DNA of 64,000 nt from Streptomyces niger (GCF_000718305.1 NZ_JOFQ01000003.1:310001-374000), one strand, 5' to 3'. Shown: positions 49,624 through 59,042, counted from the first letter of the stretch. The notes: generated by a model not told the origin, from the letters alone. Made by a program: numbers and translations.

Positions 49624-51159
49624 GTGACGACGTCGATCACCGAAATCGAGACCTACGGCGTGGAGCGGATACCTGACGAGGACCGCTCGGCCCGCCCGCT
49701 GGACCTTTTCCGGCTGGCTTTCGGCGGGGCCAACACCTTCGCCACGTGCGTTCTCGGCGCCTTCCCGGTCCTGTTCGGGCTGTCGTTCGTGCAGGGGCTC
49801 GCGGCGACCGTCCTCGGGCTGGTCGCCGGCGCGGCGTTGCTGGCTCCCATGGCGCTGTTCGGCCCGGCGAACGGCACGAACAACGCCGTCTCCTCCTCCG
49901 CCCATCTCGGCGTGCACGGCCGGATCGTCGGATCCTTCCTCTCCCTCCTCACCGCCATCGCGTTCTTCTCCATTTCGGTGTGGTCCTCCGGGGACGCGCT
50001 CGTCGGCGGCGCGCACCGGCTCGGCGGGGTCCCGGAGTCGGGCGTGCTGTACGGCCTGGCCTACGCGCTGTTCGGCGGGCTCGTCCTCGTGGTGTGCCTG
50101 TACGGCTTCCGGTTCATGCTGCTGGTCAACAAGGTCGCCGTGGTGGCGGCGTCGGCGATGTTCGTGCTCGGCGCCTTCGCGTTCGCCGGGGATTTCGACC
50201 CCGGTTACGCGGGCTCGTTCGCCTCGACCGCCGACCCGCTGTTCTGGCCGTCCTTCATCGGCGCCGCGCTGATCGTGCTCTCCAACCCGGTGTCCTTCGG
50301 CGCGTTCCTCGGCGACTGGTCCCGGTACATCCCCGCCACCACCCCGCGGCGCCGGGTCATGGGCGCGGCTTTCCTGGCCCAGCTGGCAACGCTGCTGCCG
50401 TTCGTCTTCGGGCTGGCCACCGCGTCGGTCATCGCCGAGAAGGCCGGGCGGTATCTCGACCCGGCCGCGCCGAACTACGTGGGCGGTCTGCTCGCCGTGT
50501 CGCCGGGCTGGTACTTCCTGCCGCTCTGCCTGATCGCGCTGATCGGCGGCCTGTCCACGGGAACCACCGCGCTGTACGGGACGGGGCTGGACTTCTCCAG
50601 TGTCTTCCCGCGCTTCAGCCGGGTGCAGGCCACGCTGTTCATCGGGGTGCTGTCGATCGCGTTCATCTTCGCTGGGCGCTTCGCGCTGAACCTCACCCAG
50701 TCCATCTCCACGTTCGCCACGCTGATCATCACCTGCACCGCACCGTGGATGGTCGTCATGATCCTCGGCTACGTCACCCGCCGTGGCTGGTACGACGGGG
50801 ACGCCATCCAGGTCTTCAACCGCCGTCAGCGAGGCGGCCGTTACTGGTTCACGCACGGCTGGAACTGGCGCGCCATGTCCGTCTGGCTGGTGTCGGCCGC
50901 CGTGGGGCTGCTGTTCACCAACCTGCCGGGCCAGTTCGTCGGCCCGCTCGGGGACCTGGCCGGCGGCGCCGACATCTCGCTGCCGGTAGGTCTCGTCCTC
51001 GCGGCGGTGCTGTACCTCGCGCTGCTCGCCGTCTTCCCCGAGCCGCGTGCGGTGTACGGGCCGGCCGGCCCCCGGTTCGTCCGGGCGGCGACCGCCCAGG
51101 TCCCGCCGATCACCGGCGGTCCGGAGACGCCCGCCGACGTACCGGCAACCGCCGGCTGA
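49624..51159 (+). CDS. NCS1-family nucleobase/cytosine-type permease
   Basis: A 511-aa transporter with about 12 membrane segments. GTG 49624 is the chosen start; the site before it is poor. The N-terminal YGVERIPDEDRSARPLDLFRLAFGGANTFATCVLGAFPVLFGLSFVQGL is the typical NCS1 opening with the substrate-binding loop, and GDWSRYIP lies in the centre as in cytosine/purine permeases (PurP/CodB-like). The substrate, a purine, pyrimidine, allantoin or hydantoin, is not decided. A nitroreductase follows 65 bases later on the same strand, so they may form an operon. Confidence 0.92.
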   Translation: MTTSITEIETYGVERIPDEDRSARPLDLFRLAFGGANTFATCVLGAFPVLFGLSFVQGLAATVLGLVAGAALLAPMALFGPANGTNNAVSSSAHLGVHGRIVGSFLSLLTAIAFFSISVWSSGDALVGGAHRLGGVPESGVLYGLAYALFGGLVLVVCLYGFRFMLLVNKVAVVAASAMFVLGAFAFAGDFDPGYAGSFASTADPLFWPSFIGAALIVLSNPVSFGAFLGDWSRYIPATTPRRRVMGAAFLAQLATLLPFVFGLATASVIAEKAGRYLDPAAPNYVGGLLAVSPGWYFLPLCLIALIGGLSTGTTALYGTGLDFSSVFPRFSRVQATLFIGVLSIAFIFAGRFALNLTQSISTFATLIITCTAPWMVVMILGYVTRRGWYDGDAIQVFNRRQRGGRYWFTHGWNWRAMSVWLVSAAVGLLFTNLPGQFVGPLGDLAGGADISLPVGLVLAAVLYLALLAVFPEPRAVYGPAGPRFVRAATAQVPPITGGPETPADVPATAG

Positions 51160-51224
51160 GCGCCTGCCGTACGGGGGCGACGGGCCGGCGCTGTCACGTG
51201 ACGCACCACCTACACTCGGCGGCC

Positions 51225-51959
51225 ATGATCGACACTACGACCACCTCCCCCGCCGCCCCGTCCGCCCACCAACCGCCGCTGTTCGACACGATGTCGACCA
51301 TGCGCGCCATGCGCCGGCTGAAGCCCGATCCGGTACCGGACGAGCTGCTGGACCAGCTGATACAGGCGGCGGTCTGGGGCCCCAGCGGCGGCAACATGCA
51401 GCGTTACGAGTACGTCGTCGTCACGGACCCGGAGGTGATGGCGCGGCTGGCGCCGCTGTGGAAGCGGTGCGTGGACGCCTACCTGGCCACCACCGGCAGG
51501 CACGGGCCCGAGGGAATGCCGGAGGCGGCGTACGCGCGGATGGTCGCCGCCATCGAGTACCAGCGCGACCACTTCGCGGCAACGCCCGCTCTGATCATCC
51601 CCTGCTACCGGATGCCCGAGCTGCAGACGGACGATGCCGGGGTGCAGGCGTACGTGGCGGCGCTGGGCACGACGGCGGCGGCGGAGCTGGCGGGGACGCA
51701 GGAGCGCTTCACGGCGCTGGCCGAGGGCTCGTGCGTCTATCCGGGCGTGCAGAACCTGCTGCTCGCCGCGCGCGGCCTCGGCCTGGCCGCCAACATCACC
51801 ATCTGGCACCTGATGCTGGAGTCGGAGTGGAAGGACGCCCTGGGGATCCCCGCGGGCATGCGGACGTTCGCCGCGATTCCGGTCGGCTGGCCGATGGGCA
51901 ACTTCGGCCCGGTGCGGCGCCGCCCCGTCTCGGAGGTCGTGCACCGCAACGGGTGGTGA
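51225..51959 (+). CDS. Nitroreductase-family FMN-dependent oxidoreductase
   Basis: A 244-aa protein of the nitroreductase superfamily. The FMN-binding region is MRAMRRLKPDPVPDELLDQLIQAAVWGPSGGNMQRYEYVVV, where RAMR and PSGGNMQ provide phosphate and ring contacts. GLGLAANITIW and AIPVGWPMGNFGPVRRRP are usual near the end of this group. It uses NAD(P)H to reduce nitro groups, flavins or activated double bonds; the natural substrate is unknown. It sits between the NCS1 permease and the FUSC exporter. A Ser/Pro-rich lead of 20 residues precedes the fold. Confidence 0.9.
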   Translation: MIDTTTTSPAAPSAHQPPLFDTMSTMRAMRRLKPDPVPDELLDQLIQAAVWGPSGGNMQRYEYVVVTDPEVMARLAPLWKRCVDAYLATTGRHGPEGMPEAAYARMVAAIEYQRDHFAATPALIIPCYRMPELQTDDAGVQAYVAALGTTAAAELAGTQERFTALAEGSCVYPGVQNLLLAARGLGLAANITIWHLMLESEWKDALGIPAGMRTFAAIPVGWPMGNFGPVRRRPVSEVVHRNGW

Positions 51960-52049
51960 CGACGGTGTGACCGTACGGCGGGAGGGTGGCCCGGCTCACG
52001 CCCTCTCCCGCTCGCCTCACCCGCATTGTTAGGTGTAGTATGCATCTAT

Positions 52050-54197
52050 ATGAGTGAGGTCAAGGCATGGGGCTCCGCCCTCCAGCACAGCTTCCGGGCT
52101 GCGCTGAAGGTGGAGCGCGTATTTTCGGATCCCTGGGCGATCGCCCGGGCCGTACTGGCCGTCATCGCGGCATCGGTCATCGGCGCACTGCTGGACGACC
52201 CGCTGGCCTGGGCGATGATGACCGTGGGCACCTTCATCTGCGGCATCGGCACACTGCTGGCGCCCATCCGGCACCGCGCGGTGAACGCCCTCGCTCTCGG
52301 CGCGGGCTTCACGCTCGCCACGCTGATCGGGGTGTTCCTCCACCCGATGGGCTGGTGGTTCCTGATCGTCCTGGCGCTCGCCGCCTACCTCGCCGGCCTG
52401 TGGCGCGCCCTGGGCGTGGCCCCCGGCATCCGCGCCTGCCTGGTCACCATCGGGCTCATGATCACCGCGGACCTCTCCCCCGGCATCTCCGCCGGGCTGA
52501 CGATGGTCCAGTGGATCGCGGCCGGCGCCGCACTGGTGGTACTCGTCCAACTGCTGCCCCCGTACGGCCGGCGCCACCAGGCCCAGCGCAAGGCGGTGGC
52601 GGCCGTGTACCGGACGCTGGCGGACACCGCCCGGGCCGGCGAGCCCGCGCCGTACCTGTCGTCCGCGCCCTTCTCCGCGGCCCGCTCCGCCCTCGACCTG
52701 CTTCCGGGCTTCGCGCGCCCCGCAGCGGCCCCGCTCTACGGGCTGCTCACGGAGGCGGAGAACATCCGGCGCGCGCTGCTGTTCCTGCCCACGGGCCGGG
52801 CGGCGCGCCTGCCGCGGCCGGCCATCGCCGAGGCACTGGACGCGGTCGCCCGTACGGTACTGACCGCTCAGCGCCAGGACGCCGACGCCGAGACCGCCCG
52901 GCTGCTGGACTCCTGGACCGGCCCCGAGGCCGAGACGCTGCGCCCCCGCCTCCGGGAAGCGGCGCGACTGGCCGACCACTGGCTGGAATCGCGCGGCCCT
53001 GACGGGCTGGACCAGGTCCTGGACGCTTTCCCGGCCGAGAACGCACTCCGCTCCGGATGGCGCCGGCTGCGCGCCGAGCTGCGTCCCGGCGCCCCGCTGT
53101 TCCTGCACGCCATCCGCATCGCGGTCGGCACCGCGGCCGGTGAGGCGGTGGGCCGCGCGTTCGGCGACTTCTGGGGGTACGCGCTGCCCGACCACGGCTT
53201 CTGGGCGGCACTCACCACGATGCTGGTGCTCTTCCCCGACTACGGGCACACCTTCGCCCGCGGCTGGGCCCGCCCGATCGGCTCGATTCTCGGCGGGCTC
53301 GCGGCATGGGTCGTGCTGCTGCCGAGCGGGTGGTCCGCCGGCTGGCTGGTGGCCGTGGCGACGGTCCTCGCGGCGTGCGTCTTCCTCACGCTCCGCGTCG
53401 GCCAGCTCGTCCTGAACTTCTTCATCACCGCCTGGATCGTCTTCCTCATCTCCCGCCTCGGCTCGGCCCCGCACCTGATCGAATGGGGCCGCCCCGCCGA
53501 CACCCTGGTCGGCGCGCTGCTCGGCCTGGTGGTCTTCGTGGCCATCCCGACGTACCACCACCACCGCACGCACGAGCTGCTGGCCGACTGGCTGCGGGTG
53601 CAGCGGCGGCTGCTGCCCGCGCTGGTCACCGGGTACGCCGAGGCCGGAGCCGCGGACGCCGCGGAGATCGACGTACTGCGGCGGCAGGCCCGGCAGGCGC
53701 GCGAGCGCCTGGACGGGGCGATCGCCAGCCTCGGCCACGAGCCGCGCCGGCACCGCTCCCGCTGGTCCGCCGCCGAGCTGACCGGGATCCAGCACGCGGT
53801 CTACGAGATCAGCCGGTGCGCCTCGGTGCTGTACGACCGGCAGCCGGGCAGCGCGGCGGACGCCGTACCGGAGACCGCCGAGTTCGCCGCGGTCCTCGAC
53901 CACCACCTGGCGGAGCTGGCCGCCGTGGTCGCCGCGAAGGGCCGCCCGGCGCCGGGCGAGCTGCGCGCCGCCTTCGACACGACGGCCACCCGCAGCGGCC
54001 TCGCCGACCTGGTCGACCCCGCCGCGCCCGACGGCGTCGCGCACGCCCGCGGCCGGGCCCTCACCCTGTGCCTGCGCACCGTGACCGCCGTCGAGGAGCT
54101 CGTCTCCCGGCTGGCGACCGGCCCGCAGGACCAGGCGACCACCTCGTCCACCGGCCCGGCTGCCCGCCGGGCCGCCACCACCCACGCAGGGAGCTGA
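52050..54197 (+). CDS. FUSC-family (aromatic acid exporter-type) membrane protein
   Basis: A 715-aa protein with two blocks of about five hydrophobic segments (residues 28-165 and 350-490) separated and followed by helical cytoplasmic domains, as in FUSC/AaeB family exporters. The second block reads PDHGFWAALTTMLVLFPDYGHTFARGWARPIGSILGGLAAW, the family signature. I used ATG 52050. It lacks a ribosome site and lies in AT-rich sequence (TAGTATGCATCTAT), so leaderless translation is likely. Members export hydroxybenzoic acids and other aromatic acids. The CoA-transferase gene starts 7 bases after its stop, which indicates one operon. Confidence 0.9.
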   Translation: MSEVKAWGSALQHSFRAALKVERVFSDPWAIARAVLAVIAASVIGALLDDPLAWAMMTVGTFICGIGTLLAPIRHRAVNALALGAGFTLATLIGVFLHPMGWWFLIVLALAAYLAGLWRALGVAPGIRACLVTIGLMITADLSPGISAGLTMVQWIAAGAALVVLVQLLPPYGRRHQAQRKAVAAVYRTLADTARAGEPAPYLSSAPFSAARSALDLLPGFARPAAAPLYGLLTEAENIRRALLFLPTGRAARLPRPAIAEALDAVARTVLTAQRQDADAETARLLDSWTGPEAETLRPRLREAARLADHWLESRGPDGLDQVLDAFPAENALRSGWRRLRAELRPGAPLFLHAIRIAVGTAAGEAVGRAFGDFWGYALPDHGFWAALTTMLVLFPDYGHTFARGWARPIGSILGGLAAWVVLLPSGWSAGWLVAVATVLAACVFLTLRVGQLVLNFFITAWIVFLISRLGSAPHLIEWGRPADTLVGALLGLVVFVAIPTYHHHRTHELLADWLRVQRRLLPALVTGYAEAGAADAAEIDVLRRQARQARERLDGAIASLGHEPRRHRSRWSAAELTGIQHAVYEISRCASVLYDRQPGSAADAVPETAEFAAVLDHHLAELAAVVAAKGRPAPGELRAAFDTTATRSGLADLVDPAAPDGVAHARGRALTLCLRTVTAVEELVSRLATGPQDQATTSSTGPAARRAATTHAGS

Positions 54198-54204
54198 TCC
54201 ACCG

Positions 54205-55707
54205 ATGACCACGGGGAACGCGCACACGCTCACCCAGCGGATCGAGGCCGCCGTCGCCGCGCCGGCGACCGACGACGCCTTCGACGTCCGGGCCGCCTTC
54301 GCGGAGGTCCTCGCGGGCATCGGCATGAGCCCCGAGGACACCGGGGGCGAGATCACCTTCCACGGCGCCGACCCCGTCGTACCGAGCACCCTGCGCCTCG
54401 GTGCGGCGGCCGGCATCGCGCTGGCCGTCAAGTCCGCCGCGCTCGCCAAGCTGTGGCGGCTGCGCGGCGGCGCGGGCCAGGACATCTCCGTCGACCTGCG
54501 CAGCGCCCCGCACCGGCTGTGCCCGTTCTACGACCGCCGCTGGGAGCTGCTGAACGGCTATCCGCCGGCCTCCACCGCCAACGTGAACCAGGCGCTCGGC
54601 TTCTCCTTCTACCCCACCGCCGACGGCCGCTGGGTGATGCCGCTGAACCCCTACCCCGGCATCAAGACGGCCGCCCAGAAGCTGCTGGGCACCCCGGACG
54701 ACCCGGACGCCGTGGCCGCGGCCGTCGCCAAGTGGAAGGCCGCCGACCTGGAGCAGGCCGGCGTCGAGGCCGGTGTGGTGATGCCGGTGCTGCGCTCCCC
54801 GTTGGAGATCCTGGACGAACCGCAGTACCGCGACCACCTCGCACACATGCCGCTGATCCAGATCGAGAAGATCGGCGACAGCCCGGCCGAACCCCTGCCG
54901 GAGGGCGCCGAGCAGCCTTTGTCGGGCATCCGGGCGCTGGGCATGGGGCATGTGATCGCCGGGGCGGGCGCGGGGCGGGCGCTGGCGCTGCACGGGGCCG
55001 ACGTACTGAACATCTGGCGCCCGGGCGAGCACGAGCACGACGCGACGTACACCACCGCCAACGTCGGCGTCCGCTCCGCCACGCTCGACCCGCGCTCCGC
55101 GGACGGTTCGGCGCGGCTGCGCGAACTGCTGGGCGGGGCCGACGTGTTCTACGCCAACCGGCGCCCCGGCTACCTGGAGAGCATCGGGCTCGGCCCGGAG
55201 CAGGCCGCGGCGGCCCGGCCCGGCATCGTGCACGCGACGGCCACCCTCAACGGCCCCACCGGGCCGTGGGCCGACCGGGTCGGCTTCGATCAGACGGCCG
55301 GCAGCCTGGTCGGGATGATGAACCTGGAGGGCGACGGGGAGCGGCCCGGGCTGCCGCCGATCCTGGTGGTCAACGACTACATCGTGTCCTGGCTGATGGC
55401 CGCCGGGGTCAGCGAGGCGCTGGCCCGCCGGGCACGCGAGGGCGGCAGCTACCGGGTGCACGTCTCGCTGACCCGGGCCGCGCTGTGGATCCTCAGCCTC
55501 GGCGTCTTCGACAAGGCGTACGCGGCCGAGGTCGCCGGCACCGGCGAGCGCCACGCCTACCTCGACCCCGAGACGTTCACCGCCGACACCCCGCTCGGCA
55601 CGTACCAGGGCGTCACGGACCAGGTGCGGATGTCCGGTACGCCGGGCCGTTACCCGTTCACGCTGGTCGCCCGGGGCTCCTGCCGCCCGGAGTGGCTCGC
55701 GGGCTGA
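54205..55707 (+). CDS. Class III CoA-transferase (CaiB/BaiF family)
   Basis: A 500-aa enzyme, longer than single-domain members because it covers two family III regions. The N-terminal half contains GGAGQDISVDLRSAPHRLCPFY, and the C-terminal half contains HEHDATYTTANVGVRSATLDPRSADG and LNGPTGPWADRVGFDQTAGSLVGMMN, the conserved CaiB/BaiF core. The usual catalytic Asp position after a Gly-x-Gly loop is not certain here. It transfers CoA between organic acids. A GGGAG site overlaps the end of the FUSC gene, so expression is coupled. Together they may handle an organic acid as CoA ester, but no acyl-CoA dehydrogenase is close. Confidence 0.88.
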   Translation: MTTGNAHTLTQRIEAAVAAPATDDAFDVRAAFAEVLAGIGMSPEDTGGEITFHGADPVVPSTLRLGAAAGIALAVKSAALAKLWRLRGGAGQDISVDLRSAPHRLCPFYDRRWELLNGYPPASTANVNQALGFSFYPTADGRWVMPLNPYPGIKTAAQKLLGTPDDPDAVAAAVAKWKAADLEQAGVEAGVVMPVLRSPLEILDEPQYRDHLAHMPLIQIEKIGDSPAEPLPEGAEQPLSGIRALGMGHVIAGAGAGRALALHGADVLNIWRPGEHEHDATYTTANVGVRSATLDPRSADGSARLRELLGGADVFYANRRPGYLESIGLGPEQAAAARPGIVHATATLNGPTGPWADRVGFDQTAGSLVGMMNLEGDGERPGLPPILVVNDYIVSWLMAAGVSEALARRAREGGSYRVHVSLTRAALWILSLGVFDKAYAAEVAGTGERHAYLDPETFTADTPLGTYQGVTDQVRMSGTPGRYPFTLVARGSCRPEWLAG

Positions 55708-55884
55708 ACACCTCGCGTCCGGCAGCACAAGGGGAAGCACGCCCTTGGCAAGAACTGTGCCAAGCCGGAACGCACCGTGGTTCGCTCACCTCCTCATCGA
55801 TGAGCGGGGCACGGGCCGCCCACCATGAAGGCGTTGCCGGGCGGCCCGGCCCCGGAGGTCTCGACGTGTGGGAGTGATGGGTGC

Positions 55885-57084
55885 ATGGGTCTGACCAGCC
55901 GGGCGCTCGAATACGTGGTGCTGGTGACCGCGGTGCTGTGTGTGGTCCTCACGGTGTGGCTGTGGCCACTGCTGGCCGGGCGCGGACTGCTGCCCGTACT
56001 GGGCCGGTTCGTCTCGATCGGCGTCACCCAGCTCGCGATCGTCTGCGCGCTGGCCCTCGGCGTGAACTCCGCCTACGAGTTCTACGGCTCGTGGGACGAG
56101 CTGCTCGGACACAACGAGCAGGCGCCGGCACCGGTCATCCGGCACAGCGGCCGGGACGTGACCGCCGGGGTGCGGGGCGGGCTGGTGCAGGCGGCCGGGC
56201 CGCAGGGGCTGGACCGGGTGCCGGGGCTGCCCACCGGGCCGCCGGAGAAGGCCGGCCGGGTGGAGTCCGTACGCATCATGGGACGCCGGACCCGGGTGGT
56301 GAATCCGGCCTTCGTGTATCTGCCGCCGCAGTATTTCCAGCGCCAGTTCCGCCGGCAGCGGTTCCCCGTCGTCGTCGCGATCAGCGGCTACCCCGGCGGC
56401 ATCATCAACCTCGCGCAGTACCTCCGGGTGCCGCAGACCGCGGGCCGGCTGATCTCCCGGAACGCGATGCCGCCGACCGTCGTCGTCATGGTCCGGCCGA
56501 CCATCGCGCCGCCGCGGGACACCGAGTGCGTGGACGTGCCCGGCGGACCGCGGGCCGAGACGTTCTTCACCAAGGACCTGCCGGACGCGCTGAAATCGGC
56601 CTACCGTGTCGGCCACGACCCGAGCGCGTGGGGCGCCCTGGGCTACTCCTCGGGCGGCACCTGCGCCCTGCAGCTCGCCATGCGCAACCCGCACGTCTAC
56701 ACCGCGGCCGCCGCGTTCTCCGCCGACTACCGCGTGCGCGACGACCTCACCACGGGGCGCCTCTTCGGCTCCGGTCCGCGCGCCGCCCAGCGGCAGCGCG
56801 AGCACGACCTGTTCTGGCGGCTGGCCCACCGGCCGGTGCCGCGGATCTCCGTATTGGTGGCCAGCAGCAAGCGGGGCGAAGGCGGGTATCCCGACACGAT
56901 GCGGTTCGTGCGCGCGGCGAAACCGCCGATGGCCGTGGACTCCCTCATCCTCCCCCGCGGCAGCCACCACTTCACGACCTGGCGACAGGAGATCACCCCG
57001 GCGATGAAGTGGATGGGCACCACGCTGACCTTCCCGCAGGACGTGGCGCCGCGGCCGCACAAGAACGGGCGGCCCGCGTCCTGA
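55885..57084 (+). CDS. Membrane-anchored esterase/mycolyltransferase-like hydrolase
   Basis: A 399-aa protein of the D-family esterase group (PF00756-like). GGGAGTGATGGGTGC precedes ATG 55885; the longer frame adds a Pro/Gly-rich lead without support. Two hydrophobic helices (residues about 8-70: VVLVTAVLCVVLTVWLW and QLAIVCALALGVNSAYEF) anchor it. The hydrolase part begins VNPAFVYLPPQYFQRQFRRQRFPVVVAISGYPGG and has the nucleophile Ser255 in GYSSGG. The catalytic domain probably faces outside. Members act as esterases or acyl-transferases on cell-wall lipids or polysaccharides. It is upstream of, but not clearly co-transcribed with, the chitinase. Confidence 0.87.
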   Translation: MGLTSRALEYVVLVTAVLCVVLTVWLWPLLAGRGLLPVLGRFVSIGVTQLAIVCALALGVNSAYEFYGSWDELLGHNEQAPAPVIRHSGRDVTAGVRGGLVQAAGPQGLDRVPGLPTGPPEKAGRVESVRIMGRRTRVVNPAFVYLPPQYFQRQFRRQRFPVVVAISGYPGGIINLAQYLRVPQTAGRLISRNAMPPTVVVMVRPTIAPPRDTECVDVPGGPRAETFFTKDLPDALKSAYRVGHDPSAWGALGYSSGGTCALQLAMRNPHVYTAAAAFSADYRVRDDLTTGRLFGSGPRAAQRQREHDLFWRLAHRPVPRISVLVASSKRGEGGYPDTMRFVRAAKPPMAVDSLILPRGSHHFTTWRQEITPAMKWMGTTLTFPQDVAPRPHKNGRPAS

Positions 57085-57087
57085 CCC

Positions 57088-57112
57088 TTGACAACGGCAT
57101 TGGTCTGAACCA
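57088..57112 (+). promoter_or_regulatory. Chitinase promoter with a dre-like site between -35 and -10
   Basis: TTGACA at 57088-57093 is a perfect -35 hexamer. TGGTCTGAACCA at 57101-57112 matches the dre consensus except at two central bases. The -10 region would be the TTTTTAG that follows. The site is therefore placed to block RNA polymerase, as in classical Streptomyces chitinase promoters. Confidence 0.8.
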
Positions 57113-57198
57113 TTTTTAGCGCAGACACGGTGGCCGCCGTCTCGTACGTGCAGTGACCCGCACGACTTCCTGGTCCGCCTCATGCACCGGAGACAGCC

Positions 57199-58920
57199 AT
57201 GCCCCGTACCGCAGATGTCCGACCCGGCCGGCACAGACGCCGGCTCACCACCCTCCTCGCCGCCGTCGCGGCCGCCGTGTGCGCGGCGGGCGGCACACAG
57301 GCGGTCGCCGCGCCACAGGCCGACGTCAACGTCGCCAAGAACGCCGGATACGAGTCGGGGCTGTCCGGCTGGACCTGCTCGAACGGCAGCGGCACGACCG
57401 TCACCAGCCCCGTGCACGGCGGCACGAGCGCGCTCAAGGCCACCCCGGCCGGCTCCGACAACGCCAAGTGCACCCAGACCGTCGCGGTGAAGCCCGCCTC
57501 GACGTACCGACTCAGCGCGTACGTCCAGGGCTCCTACGCCTACCTCGGCGCGTCGGGCACCGGCACCACCGACGTCTCGACGTGGACGCCGGGCGGCTCG
57601 TCCTGGCAGCAGCTGAGCACCACCTTCACGACCGGCCCCGACACCACGTCCGTCACCGTCTACACGCACGGCTGGTACGGGCAGGCTCCCTACTTCGCCG
57701 ACGACATCAGCGTCTTCGGGCCCGACGGCGGAGGCGGCACCGACCCGATCCCCGGCGTGCCGGCCACACCCACCGGGCTCACCGTCGGCACCGTGACCAA
57801 GTCCTCGGTCGCGCTGTCCTGGAACGCCGCCGAGGACGCCACCGCCTACACCGTCTACCGCGACGGCGCCAAGTCGCAGACCGTCAGCGGCACCTCCGCC
57901 ACCGTCACCGGCCTGAGCCCCGCGACCGCTTACCGCTTCCAGGTCGCGGCGTCCAACGCGGCCGGCGAATCCGCCAGGTCGGCCGAGATCACCGCCACCA
58001 CCGCGCCCGACGGCGGTACCGGCGGCAACCCGGCGGTACCCGAGCACGCGGTGACCGGGTACTGGCAGAACTTCAACAACGGCGCCGCCGTACAGAAGAT
58101 CAGCGACGTGCCGAGCCAGTACGACATCATCGCGGTCTCCTTCGCCGACGCCACCGGCACGCCCGGCGCCGTCACCTTCAACCTCGACACCGCGGGCCTG
58201 AACGGCTACACCGTCGACCAGTTCAAGGCCGACATCAAGGCCAAGCAGGCGGCCGGCAAGTCGGTCATCATCTCGGTCGGCGGCGAGAAGGGCACCGTCT
58301 CCGTCAACGACGCCACCTTCGCCGCGAACTTCGCGAACAGCGTGTACGCACTGATGCGGGAGTACGGCTTCAACGGCGTCGACATCGACCTGGAGAACGG
58401 CCTGAACCCCACCTACATGTCGCAGGCTTTGCGCTCCCTGTCGCAGAAGGCGGGCAGCGGGCTCGTCATCACGATGGCGCCGCAGACCATCGACATGCAG
58501 TCGACGTCGGGCGGCTACTTCAAGACGGCACTGAACATCAAGGACATCCTGACCGTCGTCAACATGCAGTACTACAACAGCGGTTCGATGCTCGGCTGCG
58601 ACGGCAAGGTCTACAGCCAGGGTTCGGTGGACTTCCTGACCGCGCTGGCCTGCATCCAGCTCGAAGGCGGCCTCGACCCGTCCCAGGTCGGCATCGGCGT
58701 ACCGGCCTCCACCCGCGGTGCGGGCAGCGGCTACGTCGCGCCGAGCGTCGTCAACGCCGCACTGGACTGCCTCACCAAGGGCACCGGCTGCGGTACCTTC
58801 AAGCCCGCGAAGACCTACCCCGGCCTGCGCGGCGCGATGACCTGGTCCACCAACTGGGACGCGACCAGCGGCAACGCCTGGTCCAACGCGGTCGGCCCGC
58901 ACGTGCACGCGCTGCCGTAA
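57199..58920 (+). CDS. Secreted multidomain GH18 chitinase (CBM, FnIII, GH18)
   Basis: A 573-aa extracellular chitinase with GGAGACA before the ATG. The signal peptide is about 38 residues (ends AVAAPQA). Residues about 40-175 form a beta-sandwich carbohydrate-binding module (YESGLSGWTCSNGSG, ADDISVFG). A fibronectin III domain covers about 190-275 (PTGLTVGTVTKSSVALSWNAAED). The GH18 domain, residues 285-573, begins VTGYWQNFNNG. The catalytic motif reads NGVDIDLE (Asn392, Asp395, Asp397, Glu399), so the first Asp of DxxDxDxE is Asn; the acid Glu399 is intact. It would cut chitin chains, and the dre-like promoter puts it under N-acetylglucosamine control. Confidence 0.95.
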   Translation: MPRTADVRPGRHRRRLTTLLAAVAAAVCAAGGTQAVAAPQADVNVAKNAGYESGLSGWTCSNGSGTTVTSPVHGGTSALKATPAGSDNAKCTQTVAVKPASTYRLSAYVQGSYAYLGASGTGTTDVSTWTPGGSSWQQLSTTFTTGPDTTSVTVYTHGWYGQAPYFADDISVFGPDGGGGTDPIPGVPATPTGLTVGTVTKSSVALSWNAAEDATAYTVYRDGAKSQTVSGTSATVTGLSPATAYRFQVAASNAAGESARSAEITATTAPDGGTGGNPAVPEHAVTGYWQNFNNGAAVQKISDVPSQYDIIAVSFADATGTPGAVTFNLDTAGLNGYTVDQFKADIKAKQAAGKSVIISVGGEKGTVSVNDATFAANFANSVYALMREYGFNGVDIDLENGLNPTYMSQALRSLSQKAGSGLVITMAPQTIDMQSTSGGYFKTALNIKDILTVVNMQYYNSGSMLGCDGKVYSQGSVDFLTALACIQLEGGLDPSQVGIGVPASTRGAGSGYVAPSVVNAALDCLTKGTGCGTFKPAKTYPGLRGAMTWSTNWDATSGNAWSNAVGPHVHALP

Positions 58921-58933
58921 CGGCGCCGGCCCG

Positions 58934-58957
58934 CCCGTCCCCACGTGCGCGGACGGG
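58934..58957 (+). terminator. Hairpin after the GH18 chitinase
   Basis: CCCGTCC (58934-58940) pairs with GGACGGG (58951-58957) around a 10-base loop, 14 bases after the chitinase stop. It is short but well placed. Confidence 0.55.
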
Positions 58958-58962
58958 TCGCA

Positions 58963-59006
58963 GTTCACTCGACCGTGACCCAGACATCACCTTCCGTTCG
59001 CCCGCA
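58963..59006 (+). promoter_or_regulatory. PHO box upstream of pstS
   Basis: Four 11-nt direct-repeat units lie at 58963-58973, 58974-58984, 58985-58995 and 58996-59006. The first, GTTCACTCGAC, and fourth, GTTCGCCCGCA, match the Streptomyces PhoP repeat unit GTTCACCCGCC well; the middle two are weak. This is the established form of PhoP binding sites in front of pstS. Confidence 0.75.
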
Positions 59007-59042
59007 CGACACTCACCTCATACGAAAGATCGGCGAGCATTC

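Noticed and set aside
55786..58968. 1060-codon minus-strand open frame opposite the esterase and GH18 genes
   Set aside because: No domain, very Gly/Val/Arg/Asp-rich, and fully antisense to two well-identified genes.
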